Source: Saprospiraceae bacterium (GTDB lineage: Bacteria > Bacteroidota > Bacteroidia > Chitinophagales > Saprospiraceae). Taken from it: a stretch of 64,000 bases of DNA. A program made the position numbers and the translations under genes. Below, piece after piece: positions 44,348 to 53,579 of this stretch; within the stretch, counting starts at the first letter, position 1, and every line of letters starts with the position of its first letter. Under the pieces are notes generated by a model. The model did not search any database. It had not been told where the DNA came from and saw only the letters and a program-made list of their open reading frames with translations. The stretch is taken from positions 3,275,501 through 3,339,500 of the forward strand of contig JADJLG010000001.1 of NCBI GenBank assembly GCA_016710235.1. The letters are read 5' to 3'.

Positions 44348-46429
44348 ATGAAATTTTCAACATTTTATCAGCTCTATTTTCCTTGGCTCACCAAATGGAT
44401 GTGCTATTGCCTATTCCAATTCGCTTTTTCCTCCAATTTGTATGCTCAGATCCCAGACCAGATAAACCAATTTGACGAAAACTCGATTAAAGCTCAAAGT
44501 GAGCAAACAGAGTATACTATCCTCTTATCAGATCTGGCGGAAAATCCTATTGATGTCGAATTGCTTAATGAAAGCTGGATGAGCATATTTGATTGGTTCT
44601 CGGAAGAAGAAAAAACAATAATTTTAAGTTTTATAGCAAAAAACAAACCATTGTTGTCGAAGTATGAATTACAAGTGATTACAAGCGTTCCGCTGGATAA
44701 AATCCGGAAACTAATGCCTTATATAACAATAAACACTAACGCCCTATACAAAAGGAGTTGGAAAGAATTATTTCAACAAGATGCCTCAAGGCTGGTCTTG
44801 CGAATTGGTAAATCATTAGATAAAGAATCTGCATTCAATCTAGCCGACAGTTTGCCTGGGGCATATGTGGGAGACGAGTTGAAAGCCTTTATGCAGTTCA
44901 AATATGCTCTCCCTGGAAAACTATCATATGGATTTCATTTGGAAAAAGATCCTGGAGAAAAATGGTGGGGTTACCGGAATACCGGTGTGGACTTCTTGAG
45001 CGCTCATTTGTTCATTGACAAACTTTACAAATCAAAAATCAAATTGGCAATAGGTGATTATGCGATTAGAATAGGACAAGGATTACTATTGGACAATTTG
45101 TTTAGCTCAGGGAGGACAACAAGTTTTGGGAGTTGGATTAAAACTCCGTTAGATTTAAAACCATACAGTTCATTACAAGAAGGCAATATGTTGAGAGGCC
45201 TTGCTTTGAAAGCAAGGATTAAGCGAAGAATCCAATTATTGACCTACGGATCAAGATTACTCGCTGATGCAAGCGTAGTCACACAAGATCTAACTACAAT
45301 CGAAGATGTACCATCGATCAGGGAATTCACTTCAATCAATCAAAGTGGCTTGCATAGAACAAAAAAAGAAATTTCTAATCGACAAAATATTACGTTACAG
45401 TATCTGGGTGCTTCCTTACAGTATAAACTACCAAAAGGTCATATTGGTGTTAATTTACTCAATCAATTCACAAATTATTCCTTCACAAGAGAATACAGGA
45501 TTGATCTGGCATTTGTCGATCAGGACAAACATTCACATTTTGGATCTTGCGATTATACCTATTCATGGAGGAACATAAGCAGTTTTGGGGAACTTGCTAT
45601 CGACGATAAATTACATCCTGCATCGCTTATTGGGATTGTCATCGCATTAGGTAAGAATGCAGAATTGATAAGTGCCTACCGGAATTTCCATCCTGGTTTT
45701 TACAGTTTAATGTCCAACACCCTTTCAATTTCTGGTACAAGCAGAAATGAGAAAGGGATCATGGGTGGACTTTCGGTAAGAATAAATCCTAGACTTCAAT
45801 TATCAGTACTTACAGATACCTGGTCATTTCCATGGCTCAAGTATCAAACTGAAAGTCTTACAAGTGGAAATGAAATACAAATCAAAGCACACTATCAGGT
45901 TCGCAAAAAATGGCTAACTTATTTTCAGTACAGCCAAAGAGAAAATACAGTGCAGTCCAGCACAAACGAATTTGAATCACCGATAGGTTTTGAAAAACTC
46001 AAAAGCTTTAGACAACACTTTGAGTTCATTCTTAATAGAAACTGGACCCTGCGTCAAAGATTGGAATTTAAAAAATCGGAAACAACAGAGGAGCTTGCGC
46101 GGGGTTATTTGGCTTATTTTGATTTACTGTACAGGAATATCGAAGCTCCTGTTTCTTTCAATTTCAGGACTGGAATTTATGATTCACCTTCCTACAATAC
46201 CCGTATTTATGCTTTTGAAAATGATCTGTTATACCAATTTTCCATTCCGGCATATTATGGAAAGGGTATTGTTTTTTACCTAAATGTGAGAGCTAAACTA
46301 CTTTCAAAAATTACAATTGAAGGCAGATACTCTCTTAAATTTTCAACAATAAACACTTTTAGTACCCGACTGGCTACTCCAGAAAAGTATCAGCAAGATA
46401 TTAAGTTCCTATTCAGATATCAATTTTGA
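44348..46429 (+). CDS. HHH-containing outer-membrane beta-barrel protein
   Basis: A 693-residue exported protein. The signal peptide ends near YAQIPDQ. A helical region (residues about 60-135) carries degenerate helix-hairpin-helix pairs (LLSKYELQVITSVPLDKIRKLMPYI). The rest is strand-rich with alternating aromatics, such as IRIGQGLLLDNLFSSG, and ends in a terminal aromatic FRYQF, as in outer-membrane barrels. This two-part arrangement is known in a Bacteroidota family annotated only as HHH-containing; no function is established. It is transcribed alone, between the DUF1801 gene and the histone-like gene. Confidence 0.72.
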   Translation: MKFSTFYQLYFPWLTKWMCYCLFQFAFSSNLYAQIPDQINQFDENSIKAQSEQTEYTILLSDLAENPIDVELLNESWMSIFDWFSEEEKTIILSFIAKNKPLLSKYELQVITSVPLDKIRKLMPYITINTNALYKRSWKELFQQDASRLVLRIGKSLDKESAFNLADSLPGAYVGDELKAFMQFKYALPGKLSYGFHLEKDPGEKWWGYRNTGVDFLSAHLFIDKLYKSKIKLAIGDYAIRIGQGLLLDNLFSSGRTTSFGSWIKTPLDLKPYSSLQEGNMLRGLALKARIKRRIQLLTYGSRLLADASVVTQDLTTIEDVPSIREFTSINQSGLHRTKKEISNRQNITLQYLGASLQYKLPKGHIGVNLLNQFTNYSFTREYRIDLAFVDQDKHSHFGSCDYTYSWRNISSFGELAIDDKLHPASLIGIVIALGKNAELISAYRNFHPGFYSLMSNTLSISGTSRNEKGIMGGLSVRINPRLQLSVLTDTWSFPWLKYQTESLTSGNEIQIKAHYQVRKKWLTYFQYSQRENTVQSSTNEFESPIGFEKLKSFRQHFEFILNRNWTLRQRLEFKKSETTEELARGYLAYFDLLYRNIEAPVSFNFRTGIYDSPSYNTRIYAFENDLLYQFSIPAYYGKGIVFYLNVRAKLLSKITIEGRYSLKFSTINTFSTRLATPEKYQQDIKFLFRYQF

Positions 46430-46574
46430 GAAATTTGATCAAAGAATAGACTCTTTCAATCGTTAATTGATTGCTAACAAGTGCTAAAATTTGAAATTAT
46501 AATTACTTCAAGAGAAAAAATGTAATGTTATTTGATTTTTTTAGTCATAACTAGTAAAAAAATATTAATTTTTA

Positions 46575-46604
46575 TTTGCATATATCAATTTTATCATACC
46601 TTTG
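46575..46604 (+). promoter_or_regulatory. promoter of the histone-like gene
   Basis: TTTG (46575-46578), an 18-base spacer, then TACCTTTG (46597-46604): a full match to the Bacteroidota promoter consensus. Expected start near 46611, giving a leader of about 58 bases before ATG 46669. The region 46430-46574 is AT-rich and without a gene. Confidence 0.6.
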
Positions 46605-46668
46605 GTATGAAAATTGTATTTCAATTTCATTGAATTAAATCTAAATTCGTTAACTAAACAAATTCAAC

Positions 46669-47403
46669 ATGGCAAAAGCAAGTTCAACAGCTAAAAAAAC
46701 AACAGCTAAAAAAACTGCTAAAAAAGCGACGGCTAAGAAAACCGCCACTAAAAAAACTGCTGCAAAGAAAACAACTGCTGCAAAACCTGCAGCTAAGAAA
46801 AAAGTAGGCAGACCAGCAGCTAAGAAAACTACTGTAGCTAAACCTGCAGCTAAGAAAAAAGTAGGCAGACCAGCAGCTAAGAAAACTACCGCAGCTAAAC
46901 CTACAGCTAAGAAAAAAGTAGGCAGACCAGCAGCTAAGAAAACTACTGCAGCTAAACCTGCTGCTAAGAAAAAAGTGGGCAGACCAGCAGCTAAGAAAAC
47001 TGCCGCAGCTAAACCTGCAGCTAAATCTGCTACTAAAAAAGCAACTGCTAAAAAAGCGGCTAAACCTGCAGCTAAATCTGCTACTAAAAAAGCAACTGCT
47101 AAAAAGGCGGCTAAACCTGCAGCTAAATCTGCTACTAAAAAAGCAACTGCTAAAAAAGCAGCTAAACCTGCAGCTAAATCTGCTACTAAAAAAGCAACTG
47201 CTAAAAAAGCAGCTAAACCTGCAGCTAAATCTGCTACTAAAAAAGCAACTGCTAAAAAAGCAGCTAAACCTGCAGCTAAATCTGCTACTAAAAAAGCAAC
47301 TGCTAAAAAAGCGGCTAAACCTGCAGCTCGTAGGGGTAGAAAAAAAGCAACTCCAGCTCCAGAGGTTATGGCACCAATGCCGGAGACTACTAGTGAAGCA
47401 TAA
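46669..47403 (+). CDS. lysine/alanine-rich histone H1-like (HctB-like) DNA-binding protein
   Basis: A 244-residue protein made almost wholly of Lys, Ala, Thr and Pro. After a KTTAKK-type start come four copies of a 19-residue unit containing KKKVGRPAAKK (GRP is an AT-hook-like core), six copies of a 17-residue unit SATKKATAKKAAKPAAK, and RRGRKKATP. The tail is short and acidic (PEVMAPMPETTSEA). The composition matches histone H1-like and AlgP/HctB-type nucleoid proteins, which bind and compact DNA. The repeats are also direct repeats at the DNA level, so copy number is likely to vary between strains. It has a strong promoter and terminator, so it is probably well expressed. Confidence 0.88.
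   Translation: MAKASSTAKKTTAKKTAKKATAKKTATKKTAAKKTTAAKPAAKKKVGRPAAKKTTVAKPAAKKKVGRPAAKKTTAAKPTAKKKVGRPAAKKTTAAKPAAKKKVGRPAAKKTAAAKPAAKSATKKATAKKAAKPAAKSATKKATAKKAAKPAAKSATKKATAKKAAKPAAKSATKKATAKKAAKPAAKSATKKATAKKAAKPAAKSATKKATAKKAAKPAARRGRKKATPAPEVMAPMPETTSEA
46783..47010 (+). repeat. four 57-bp direct repeats within the histone-like gene
   Basis: Four in-frame copies of 57 bases, each encoding a 19-residue unit with GRPAAKK. The copies differ by a few third-position or single substitutions, such as GTA/GTG and GCA/ACA. The period is confirmed by GTAGGC-type starts at 46804, 46861, 46918 and 46975. Confidence 0.9.
47026..47328 (+). repeat. six 51-bp direct repeats within the histone-like gene
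   Basis: Six near-identical 51-base units starting TCTGCTACT at 47026 and then every 51 bases to 47281. Variation is limited to silent GCG/GCA-type changes, so this is recent tandem expansion or active homogenisation. Confidence 0.93.
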
Positions 47404-47425
47404 AAAAGTTGCTTAGAAAAATTAG

Positions 47426-47462
47426 AAGCTCTACTGATTTATATTAGTGGAGCTTTTTTTTT
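47426..47462 (+). terminator. intrinsic terminator of the histone-like gene
   Basis: AAGCTCTACT (47426-47435) pairs with AGTGGAGCTT (47446-47455), with one G-T pair, followed by eight or more T residues. It sits 22 bases after the stop codon and just before the convergent GT2 gene. Confidence 0.85.
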
Positions 47463-47465
47463 GCA

Positions 47466-48737
47466 TCAATCCACTTTCAGATCTTTAGCCAAATCTCGGA
47501 ATATTTGGAGACACTGCTCTACAGAAAAATTTGATTCAGGAACTATCTCAGGGTAACATTTTTTCAGAAATTCAACCGATTGCCCAAAGACCTCAACTTG
47601 AGGATAAGCCATTTGATTTGCTCTGTGCAACCACTTCATCAATTCGAAAGCATTAAATTTTGCTAATATTCTTTGCTTGAAGGAATACATATCAGAGGTA
47701 TTCTTTTCTGATTCCTCCCACTTCTCTTGTAACTTTCTTTCCACAAAAAAAAATCCTAAGTCAGTATCAAGTTCATTTAGTTGATATAAAAACTGAGCCC
47801 AGTTACGAACAGTATGCATCACTTTTACCGCAAGACAGAACTTTTGGATTGCCTCATAACTATAGGTCTGAAAGTTCTGATTATTCAAAATAATTTGGTT
47901 TACTGCCTTGCCTGTACCAAAAGGAACACGATTTGATTTTCGTGAAGAAGGGAAAACCAATGCTTTTTTTAACTCGCCCAACTTGCCAATTTCCGAATAC
48001 TTGTGTAAAAAATAAAAGTCTTCTCCAGCTTTTTTTCTATTCATTCCCCCCATTCGACAATAAGCATCCACTCTTACCGCCATTGCTGAACCAATCGTTT
48101 GAAAAGCAAAAGGATAAGAATAATATTTTTGAACTTCGATATAATATCTTAAATGTAATTCATACAAGATTATTGCCTTTCTTTCTTCAACATCAGTGCA
48201 AGATTCCAATTGATGCTCAAAACCAATGCTTAGGGCATCTTTATCGCGATGGGTATTAAAATAATCCACCACACTTGAAACTAAGGATGTATCGCATGTA
48301 CAGTCAGCATCAAAACAAATGATAATGCCATCCAATCTGCCATTATCATACAACAATCTTACTGCTTCATCCATCCCCGTTTTTCTAGCCCAGCCGACAC
48401 CTGCATGTTTATGATCAAATTCCACAGGACCGATTATATGAACATTTGAATTGTGGCGATTTGAATAATCACACCTCAAATCATGACTTTGAATCTCATG
48501 TCGAAACTTCAACTCGTCAAGATCTGCGACAGAATGATTGATCACCACTATGATTTCAAAATAAGGGTACGAATCAAAACAGTTCAGTATCGAATTAATG
48601 GAATCCTTAAGTCGATCCTCACAATAAGCAGGTATCACAACTATCACGTAGGTATCCTTTCGCAACTTTTTACTTGCAAATGAAGGAAACATGATGTGCT
48701 TCTCCATATATCTTTGCAAAACAAACTCATTGGACAT
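47466..48737 (-). CDS. GT2-family glycosyltransferase
   Basis: A 423-residue cytoplasmic glycosyltransferase. YVIVVIPAYCEDRLKDSINSIL opens the GT-A fold. IIICFDADCTCDTSLV is the metal-binding DxD-type segment, and GMNRKKAGEDFYFLHKY the acceptor/catalytic ED region. The C-terminal part is helical. The donor and acceptor are not known. Three starts are possible: ATG 48737, or internal ATGs about 30 and 45 bases further on, of which the last (MFPSFASKK) leaves room for a promoter. It is head-to-head with the WbqC gene, with which it may make a surface glycan. Confidence 0.83.
   Translation of the reverse strand: MSNEFVLQRYMEKHIMFPSFASKKLRKDTYVIVVIPAYCEDRLKDSINSILNCFDSYPYFEIIVVINHSVADLDELKFRHEIQSHDLRCDYSNRHNSNVHIIGPVEFDHKHAGVGWARKTGMDEAVRLLYDNGRLDGIIICFDADCTCDTSLVSSVVDYFNTHRDKDALSIGFEHQLESCTDVEERKAIILYELHLRYYIEVQKYYSYPFAFQTIGSAMAVRVDAYCRMGGMNRKKAGEDFYFLHKYSEIGKLGELKKALVFPSSRKSNRVPFGTGKAVNQIILNNQNFQTYSYEAIQKFCLAVKVMHTVRNWAQFLYQLNELDTDLGFFFVERKLQEKWEESEKNTSDMYSFKQRILAKFNAFELMKWLHRANQMAYPQVEVFGQSVEFLKKCYPEIVPESNFSVEQCLQIFRDLAKDLKVD
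48709..48716 (+). promoter_or_regulatory. -7 promoter element candidate for the WbqC gene
   Basis: TATCTTTG matches TAnnTTTG exactly and lies 20 bases before TTG 48737, inside the first codons of the longest GT2 frame. No -33 TTTG is seen at normal spacing. A near match (TATCTTTC) for the opposite strand lies around 48744-48752. Confidence 0.35.
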
Positions 48738-49378
48738 TGAATTCGAAAGATAATCAAATCCTTCTCATCGAGAGCATGCTGTTCCCCCCCGTTGTAGTCA
48801 TGTCTCACATTTCGCATTATCAAACTATCGTATTAGAAGCTCGTGAAAACTATCAGAAGAAAAGTTATCGCAATCGTTTTGAGTTGGGTTCAGTGCAAGG
48901 GCCAATTTCATTATCTGTGCCTTTAGTCAAAGGCAAGCATCAGCAACAAGTGATCACTGAAACAAAAATATGTTACTCTGAAAACTGGACAAGATCTCAT
49001 CTCAGAACGATTCAATCCTTATACAGCAACTCGGCTTATTATATACATTATATCGATGAAATAAAATTTATTTTAAACAGAATGACTGAATCCCTATTTG
49101 ACTTGAATTATAAAACACTGGAATATTTGATCTCCGTTTGCAACATCAGAGCAAGACTTGAAGAAAGTATTGAATACCAGAAAAAACCGGAGGGCATTGT
49201 CGACTTAAGAAATGAATTTAAGCCTTTTCAGCGAATTGATCTTCCGGAATACTACCAATTGTGGCAACCCCAGCATTCATTTTTAAGCAACCTTAGTATA
49301 TTGGATGTACTTTTCCATATGGGGCCTGACACGCCACATTATCTGGAAGAAGTTTATCAATGTTTAATAAAAAAATGA
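48737..49378 (+). CDS. WbqC family protein
   Basis: A 213-residue protein with the WbqC pattern: ILLIESMLFPPVVVMSHIS at the start, KSYRNRFELGSVQGPISLSVPL, and ENWTRSHLRTIQSLYSNSAYY. WbqC members occur with polysaccharide and glycoprotein gene clusters; the chemistry is uncertain. The start is TTG 48737, because the FPPV...S region needs the preceding residues. The next ATG (48776) would cut into it. The TTG shares its first base with the ATG of the divergent glycosyltransferase. Confidence 0.85.
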   Translation: MNSKDNQILLIESMLFPPVVVMSHISHYQTIVLEARENYQKKSYRNRFELGSVQGPISLSVPLVKGKHQQQVITETKICYSENWTRSHLRTIQSLYSNSAYYIHYIDEIKFILNRMTESLFDLNYKTLEYLISVCNIRARLEESIEYQKKPEGIVDLRNEFKPFQRIDLPEYYQLWQPQHSFLSNLSILDVLFHMGPDTPHYLEEVYQCLIKK

Positions 49379-49384
49379 GTAAAA

Positions 49385-49591
49385 TCACTCTTCATCATTT
49401 TCCAAAGACTTCAATTCATTCTCCAACATTCGAAGTTGGATTCTACATTGACTTACGAGTTCTTTAGATTTGGCTACCAGACCCGTAACTTCGTCTATAT
49501 TTACTTGCTCATTTTGTAGTCTTGAATTGATGCTTCTGAGCTCGTCTAAAGCTTTTTGATAACTATTATATTTCTTTGACTTTTGTGCCAT
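49385..49591 (-). CDS. xseB: exodeoxyribonuclease VII small subunit
   Basis: A 68-residue coiled-coil protein with YNSYQKALDELRSINSRLQN and LVAKSKELVSQCRIQLRMLENELKSLE, the normal small subunit. It joins XseA to cut single-stranded DNA from either end. It follows xseA by six bases, as in other genomes, completing the sucC-xseA-xseB unit. Confidence 0.92.
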   Translation of the reverse strand: MAQKSKKYNSYQKALDELRSINSRLQNEQVNIDEVTGLVAKSKELVSQCRIQLRMLENELKSLENDEE

Positions 49592-49597
49592 TTTAGT

Positions 49598-50818
49598 TCA
49601 ATTAGTTTTTACAGAAAGTGAATCGTCCTCAAACTTGATGTCAAATGCCTCTTCACTTGATAAATCTTTCAGCCTTTTGACCCATTTCCCTTTTTGAATT
49701 ACCATCGTATAGCCGCTTTTCAATATAGCAAATGGATTGCGAGATTCAATATGATTTTCCAGGTTTCGCAACTCGAGTTCCTGAATTTGAATCAGATTAT
49801 GAAGACGCATATATATAGTTTGAGTATATTGATCGAGCCACTGTTGTTGGAGAATGAACTGTTGCTTAGCTAAAGCCAAAATTCTCATTTCATGTTCATG
49901 AATATTCTGTTTTTGAGCAACAAAAAGATCGTTGGATGCATCTTTAATTTCTTGCAATATTCCCAACATGTCGGTCTCAAAATCCAAATTATGGTTTACT
50001 ATAAACTCTGCAGCGGCAGTAGGAGTTTTTACACTTTGAAAAGCGTTTAAGTCTGCTACTGATTCATCTGTCGAATGTCCAATTCCAACTATAACAGGGA
50101 TTGGAACTGTAGCTATTTTAGCGCTGATTCGATAGGAATCGAAGTCAATTAAATCCAACTTTGCTCCTCCTCCCCGAATGATTACGACGAGCTCATATTT
50201 CCAGCTCTGCTTAATGATTTTCTCCAAAGAAGAACAAACTTCTTCTTCAGTATTCTGTCCCTGCATAGCAGCATAGAAATATTTAACATTGAATGAATAC
50301 TGATAATTATTCTGCATCAAATGGTCGTGGAAGTCTGACTTTCCGGCTGCACTTTTGGAACTGATGACGGCTATATTTTTAATGGCTACCGCCAATTCTG
50401 TTTCTTTATTTCTTTGCCACAAATGCTGATCTATCAATTTTTGAATGGTAGCAGCTCTTTTTTGAGCAATTTGGCCATATGTAAATTTCGGATCGATATT
50501 ATTGATGACTAGTTTAAGCCCAAACCGAACATGATATTCTACAAATACTTGAATTCGGATGTCATTCCCCGCTTTGAGGAGGAGTTCTAGTTCTGATGGG
50601 AAATGTTTATATAAATTTAGAAAATTTAATCGCCACAAAACAGCACTTGCCTGAGCTACTATGTCTTCATTTTCCTTTTCCGCAAGTTCAAGGTACCAAT
50701 GCCCTCTACTTTCCTTAACTGAGGCTATTTCTGCTGTAATCCATACCGGTTCTTGAAAATTTACAGCTATCGCTCTCCGGATATATTCGTTGAGCTTACT
50801 GAGCCTTAAGGAAGACAT
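49598..50818 (-). CDS. xseA: exodeoxyribonuclease VII large subunit
   Basis: A 406-residue protein. The N-terminal OB fold includes VWITAEIASVKESRGHWYLEL. The catalytic part has IAVISSKSAAGKSDFHDHL, VVIIRGGGAKLDLIDFDSYRISA and IPVIVGIGHSTDESVADLNAFQSVKTPTAAAEF, which contain the family active-site residues. A coiled-coil region and a short terminal domain follow. It trims single-stranded DNA with XseB. It begins eight bases after sucC. Confidence 0.95.
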   Translation of the reverse strand: MSSLRLSKLNEYIRRAIAVNFQEPVWITAEIASVKESRGHWYLELAEKENEDIVAQASAVLWRLNFLNLYKHFPSELELLLKAGNDIRIQVFVEYHVRFGLKLVINNIDPKFTYGQIAQKRAATIQKLIDQHLWQRNKETELAVAIKNIAVISSKSAAGKSDFHDHLMQNNYQYSFNVKYFYAAMQGQNTEEEVCSSLEKIIKQSWKYELVVIIRGGGAKLDLIDFDSYRISAKIATVPIPVIVGIGHSTDESVADLNAFQSVKTPTAAAEFIVNHNLDFETDMLGILQEIKDASNDLFVAQKQNIHEHEMRILALAKQQFILQQQWLDQYTQTIYMRLHNLIQIQELELRNLENHIESRNPFAILKSGYTMVIQKGKWVKRLKDLSSEEAFDIKFEDDSLSVKTN

Positions 50819-50826
50819 GGAGAATA

Positions 50827-52032
50827 TTAACCGGCTAAAACCTTCTTTACAAGATCAGCGGCTTCCTGCAATTGAATCGCTGAGAATACTTTTAATCCTG
50901 CATCGTCGATCATTTTCTTTGCTATATCTGCATTTGTACCTTGCAGCCTTACAATTATTGGTACGTGAATGTTTCCCATGTTTTTATAAGCATCTATGAT
51001 ACCTTGAGCTACTCGGTCACATCTCACAATCCCTCCAAAAATATTCACCAGTATCGCCTTTACTGCAGGATCTTTTAGAATAATACGAAAAGCAGTTTCT
51101 ACCCTGGCAGCATCTGCTGTGCCACCAACATCCAAAAAATTAGCGGGATTTCCTCCAGACAATTTTATTATATCCATTGTCGCCATCGCAAGTCCTGCTC
51201 CATTCACCATGCATCCCACATTACCATCAAGGTTGACATAATTGAGATTGGCATCTCTGGCCTCAACTTCAGTAGGATCTTCTTCAGAAATATCACGCAT
51301 GGCTTCAATATCTGCGTGCCTATATAATGCATTATCATCAATTGCAAATTTGCAATCAACAGCTATAATTCGATCATCGCCTGTATGTAAACATGGGTTA
51401 ATTTCAATTAAAGTGGCATCATTCCCTACAAAAGCATTATACAGTTTGTTGACAAATACACACATTTCCTTGTATGCTTTGCCACCCAATCCTAATTGAA
51501 ACGCTATTTTGCGCGCTTGAAAATCCTGGAATCCAAGAGCTGGATCCACGAATTCTTTATGCACTAGATGAGGAGTTTCTTCAGCTACTTTTTCTATATC
51601 CATTCCACCCTGCGTGGAATAGATAATTACATTCTTTTGGCTTCCTCTATCAGTTAAAATTGAAAAATAATATTCTTTGCATGCATCAAAATCTGGAGCA
51701 TAAGAATCTTCGGCTAAAAGGATTTTATTTACTTTTTTACCAGGACCTTCCAGTCCACCTGGAGTCTGCGGCGTTTTGAGCATCATCCCCAATATTTGGT
51801 TTCCGATTTGGATCGTTTCCTCTTTGGACTTTCCAAGCTTTACACCTCCTCCCTTGCCTCTTCCACCGGCATGAATTTGCGCTTTCACAACTACAAATTT
51901 GCTACCAGTTTCTGCTACCAAATCATCGTAGGCATTTGCCATATCGGATTGATTTTCAACTAAAACACCCCTTTGGACAGGGATTTCATATTTACTTAAG
52001 AGTTTTTTTCCCTGATATTCGTGGAGATTCAT
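50827..52032 (-). CDS. sucC: succinate-CoA ligase (ADP-forming) subunit beta
   Basis: TCA-cycle enzyme subunit, 401 residues. The ATP-grasp domain starts MNLHEYQGKKLLSKYEIPV. VVKAQIHAGGRGKGGGVKL and TQGGMDIEKVAEETP are typical. The C-terminal CoA-ligase region has FLDVGGTADAARVETAF and ILVNIFGGIVRCD (GGI loop). The subunit alpha gene (sucD) is not within this window. It heads the unit with xseA and xseB. Confidence 0.97.
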   Translation of the reverse strand: MNLHEYQGKKLLSKYEIPVQRGVLVENQSDMANAYDDLVAETGSKFVVVKAQIHAGGRGKGGGVKLGKSKEETIQIGNQILGMMLKTPQTPGGLEGPGKKVNKILLAEDSYAPDFDACKEYYFSILTDRGSQKNVIIYSTQGGMDIEKVAEETPHLVHKEFVDPALGFQDFQARKIAFQLGLGGKAYKEMCVFVNKLYNAFVGNDATLIEINPCLHTGDDRIIAVDCKFAIDDNALYRHADIEAMRDISEEDPTEVEARDANLNYVNLDGNVGCMVNGAGLAMATMDIIKLSGGNPANFLDVGGTADAARVETAFRIILKDPAVKAILVNIFGGIVRCDRVAQGIIDAYKNMGNIHVPIIVRLQGTNADIAKKMIDDAGLKVFSAIQLQEAADLVKKVLAG

Positions 52033-52072
52033 AATTACAGCTAATTTCTTTTCTTCGGTTTAATTAAATCTT

Positions 52073-53536
52073 TTATTCTACTACTATTTTCTTTGCTATA
52101 ATACCTGATTCTGTGGTCAATTGAAGAACATAGACTCCTGAACTCAGATGTAAATCAGTCAAAGTTGCCATACTTCTATTATACATATTCCAATTGAGTT
52201 TGTCTGTTACTCGCTGACCAGCAATTGTCATGATTTCAATGTTTTGAACTCCGAGCTCTTGGGGAAAAGTCACAATCAAATTTTTACCCCGAGTCACAGG
52301 ATTTGGAAAAACAGTAACTTCCGGAGTACCAAATCCATCTGAGTTACTCGTCTGCAAACCTTCCGCATAAAACTTAATCGGATGAGCATATGTGCCATTG
52401 AATTCAAAATCATTGACTGCTTTGACTCTGGCATAATATGTTTTACCGGGCAAGAGTGAATCAATATAAGTTGATGTGGATTCTATAATCTCGTTTTTAA
52501 CAATAATACTAAATGAAGGGGCACGAGCTACTTGTACCAAGTAATACTTTGCACCTTCTACTTTGGGCCATGTTATGGTAAGAGACTTATATGGTACAGT
52601 TGACTCATTCAAAGGATATATAAAATCAAATGAATCCGTATTTTGATATATTGGCTTTACATTTGGGCGGAGCAATATTTGCCTTCGATTAGAAATGTTA
52701 TTGAGCATTCCATTGTTTTGTTCATTTGAAAATCTAGACATACATCCATCGAATGCATAAGACATAAACAAACTGCCATCAGCATTAAAAATAGAATCAT
52801 TAAGATCTTTTAAATTAATAAGACTCCTGTTATTTGCATCACATGGCCACCTATCGCTTATATAATCAGGCTCTGTGTCACAAAATTGGTCTGCTTGTGA
52901 ATTGCAATCAATGCGTTCAACATTCTCAATCTGATTCCAAACCTTAGCCTTGTATTCTGCAGTTGATTTTTGAAAAGAATAATCTATACCCTCCCATCCA
53001 AAGAAAGTGTGCGGAAGTGAAAAAAAATGGCCCAATTCATGCGCCCAGGTATGGCTCAATTTACCTAAACAACTTTTACTCAATGCGACCCCATCGCCAT
53101 TATAAGTATAATACCCACAATTTCCAGCCGGGTTTTGTACAAGATAACAATTTACCTGATCGGCGACATTGTTTTCGATCATCATTTCTTCACCGTCATT
53201 ATAATCTTTGTGGTCATTCCATTTTGTTCTCGATATATAATGAATTGGTTTTTCAAGAAAAAACTGAATTCCTGATTTTTCAAAATCCTTATTTAATGTA
53301 CCTAATGTTTCATACAATTGCCAGTTGCCATAATATGAACTGCTTCCATCATTACTTAAACTGTGGATCAAGAGCGGAATATATATGGTTTGAGCAAAAT
53401 CCGGCCTAGAATTTCCTTGTTCTCCTGATGACAGATCTATCATTCGCTGCTGATCAACATGGCTAGTACCACAATACTGTGATTGAAGATGATTATACTG
53501 TATTAAACAAAGTACCAGAATGCTAAAAAATTTCAT
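52073..53536 (-). CDS. M43-type metalloprotease with Fn3 and T9SS sorting domain
   Basis: A 487-residue secreted protein from ATG 53536. Signal peptide MKFFSILVLCLIQYNHLQSQ. The catalytic motif reads SHTWAHELGHFFSLPHTFFGWEG, an HExxHxxxxxH (metzincin) zinc site of the M43 (pappalysin-like) family. About 130 residues on, a fibronectin type III-like module (VPYKSLTITWPKV) appears. A T9SS sorting domain ends it (TVFPNPVTRGKNLIVTF, then LSSGVYVLQLT). Substrates are unknown. It is one of two tandem copies; the other lies upstream and shares the FFGWE region, so a local duplication is likely. Confidence 0.88.
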   Translation of the reverse strand: MKFFSILVLCLIQYNHLQSQYCGTSHVDQQRMIDLSSGEQGNSRPDFAQTIYIPLLIHSLSNDGSSSYYGNWQLYETLGTLNKDFEKSGIQFFLEKPIHYISRTKWNDHKDYNDGEEMMIENNVADQVNCYLVQNPAGNCGYYTYNGDGVALSKSCLGKLSHTWAHELGHFFSLPHTFFGWEGIDYSFQKSTAEYKAKVWNQIENVERIDCNSQADQFCDTEPDYISDRWPCDANNRSLINLKDLNDSIFNADGSLFMSYAFDGCMSRFSNEQNNGMLNNISNRRQILLRPNVKPIYQNTDSFDFIYPLNESTVPYKSLTITWPKVEGAKYYLVQVARAPSFSIIVKNEIIESTSTYIDSLLPGKTYYARVKAVNDFEFNGTYAHPIKFYAEGLQTSNSDGFGTPEVTVFPNPVTRGKNLIVTFPQELGVQNIEIMTIAGQRVTDKLNWNMYNRSMATLTDLHLSSGVYVLQLTTESGIIAKKIVVE

Positions 53537-53579
53537 TTTAACTATCATTCAAATAAGTTTAATTTCTGCCTTGAACAAA

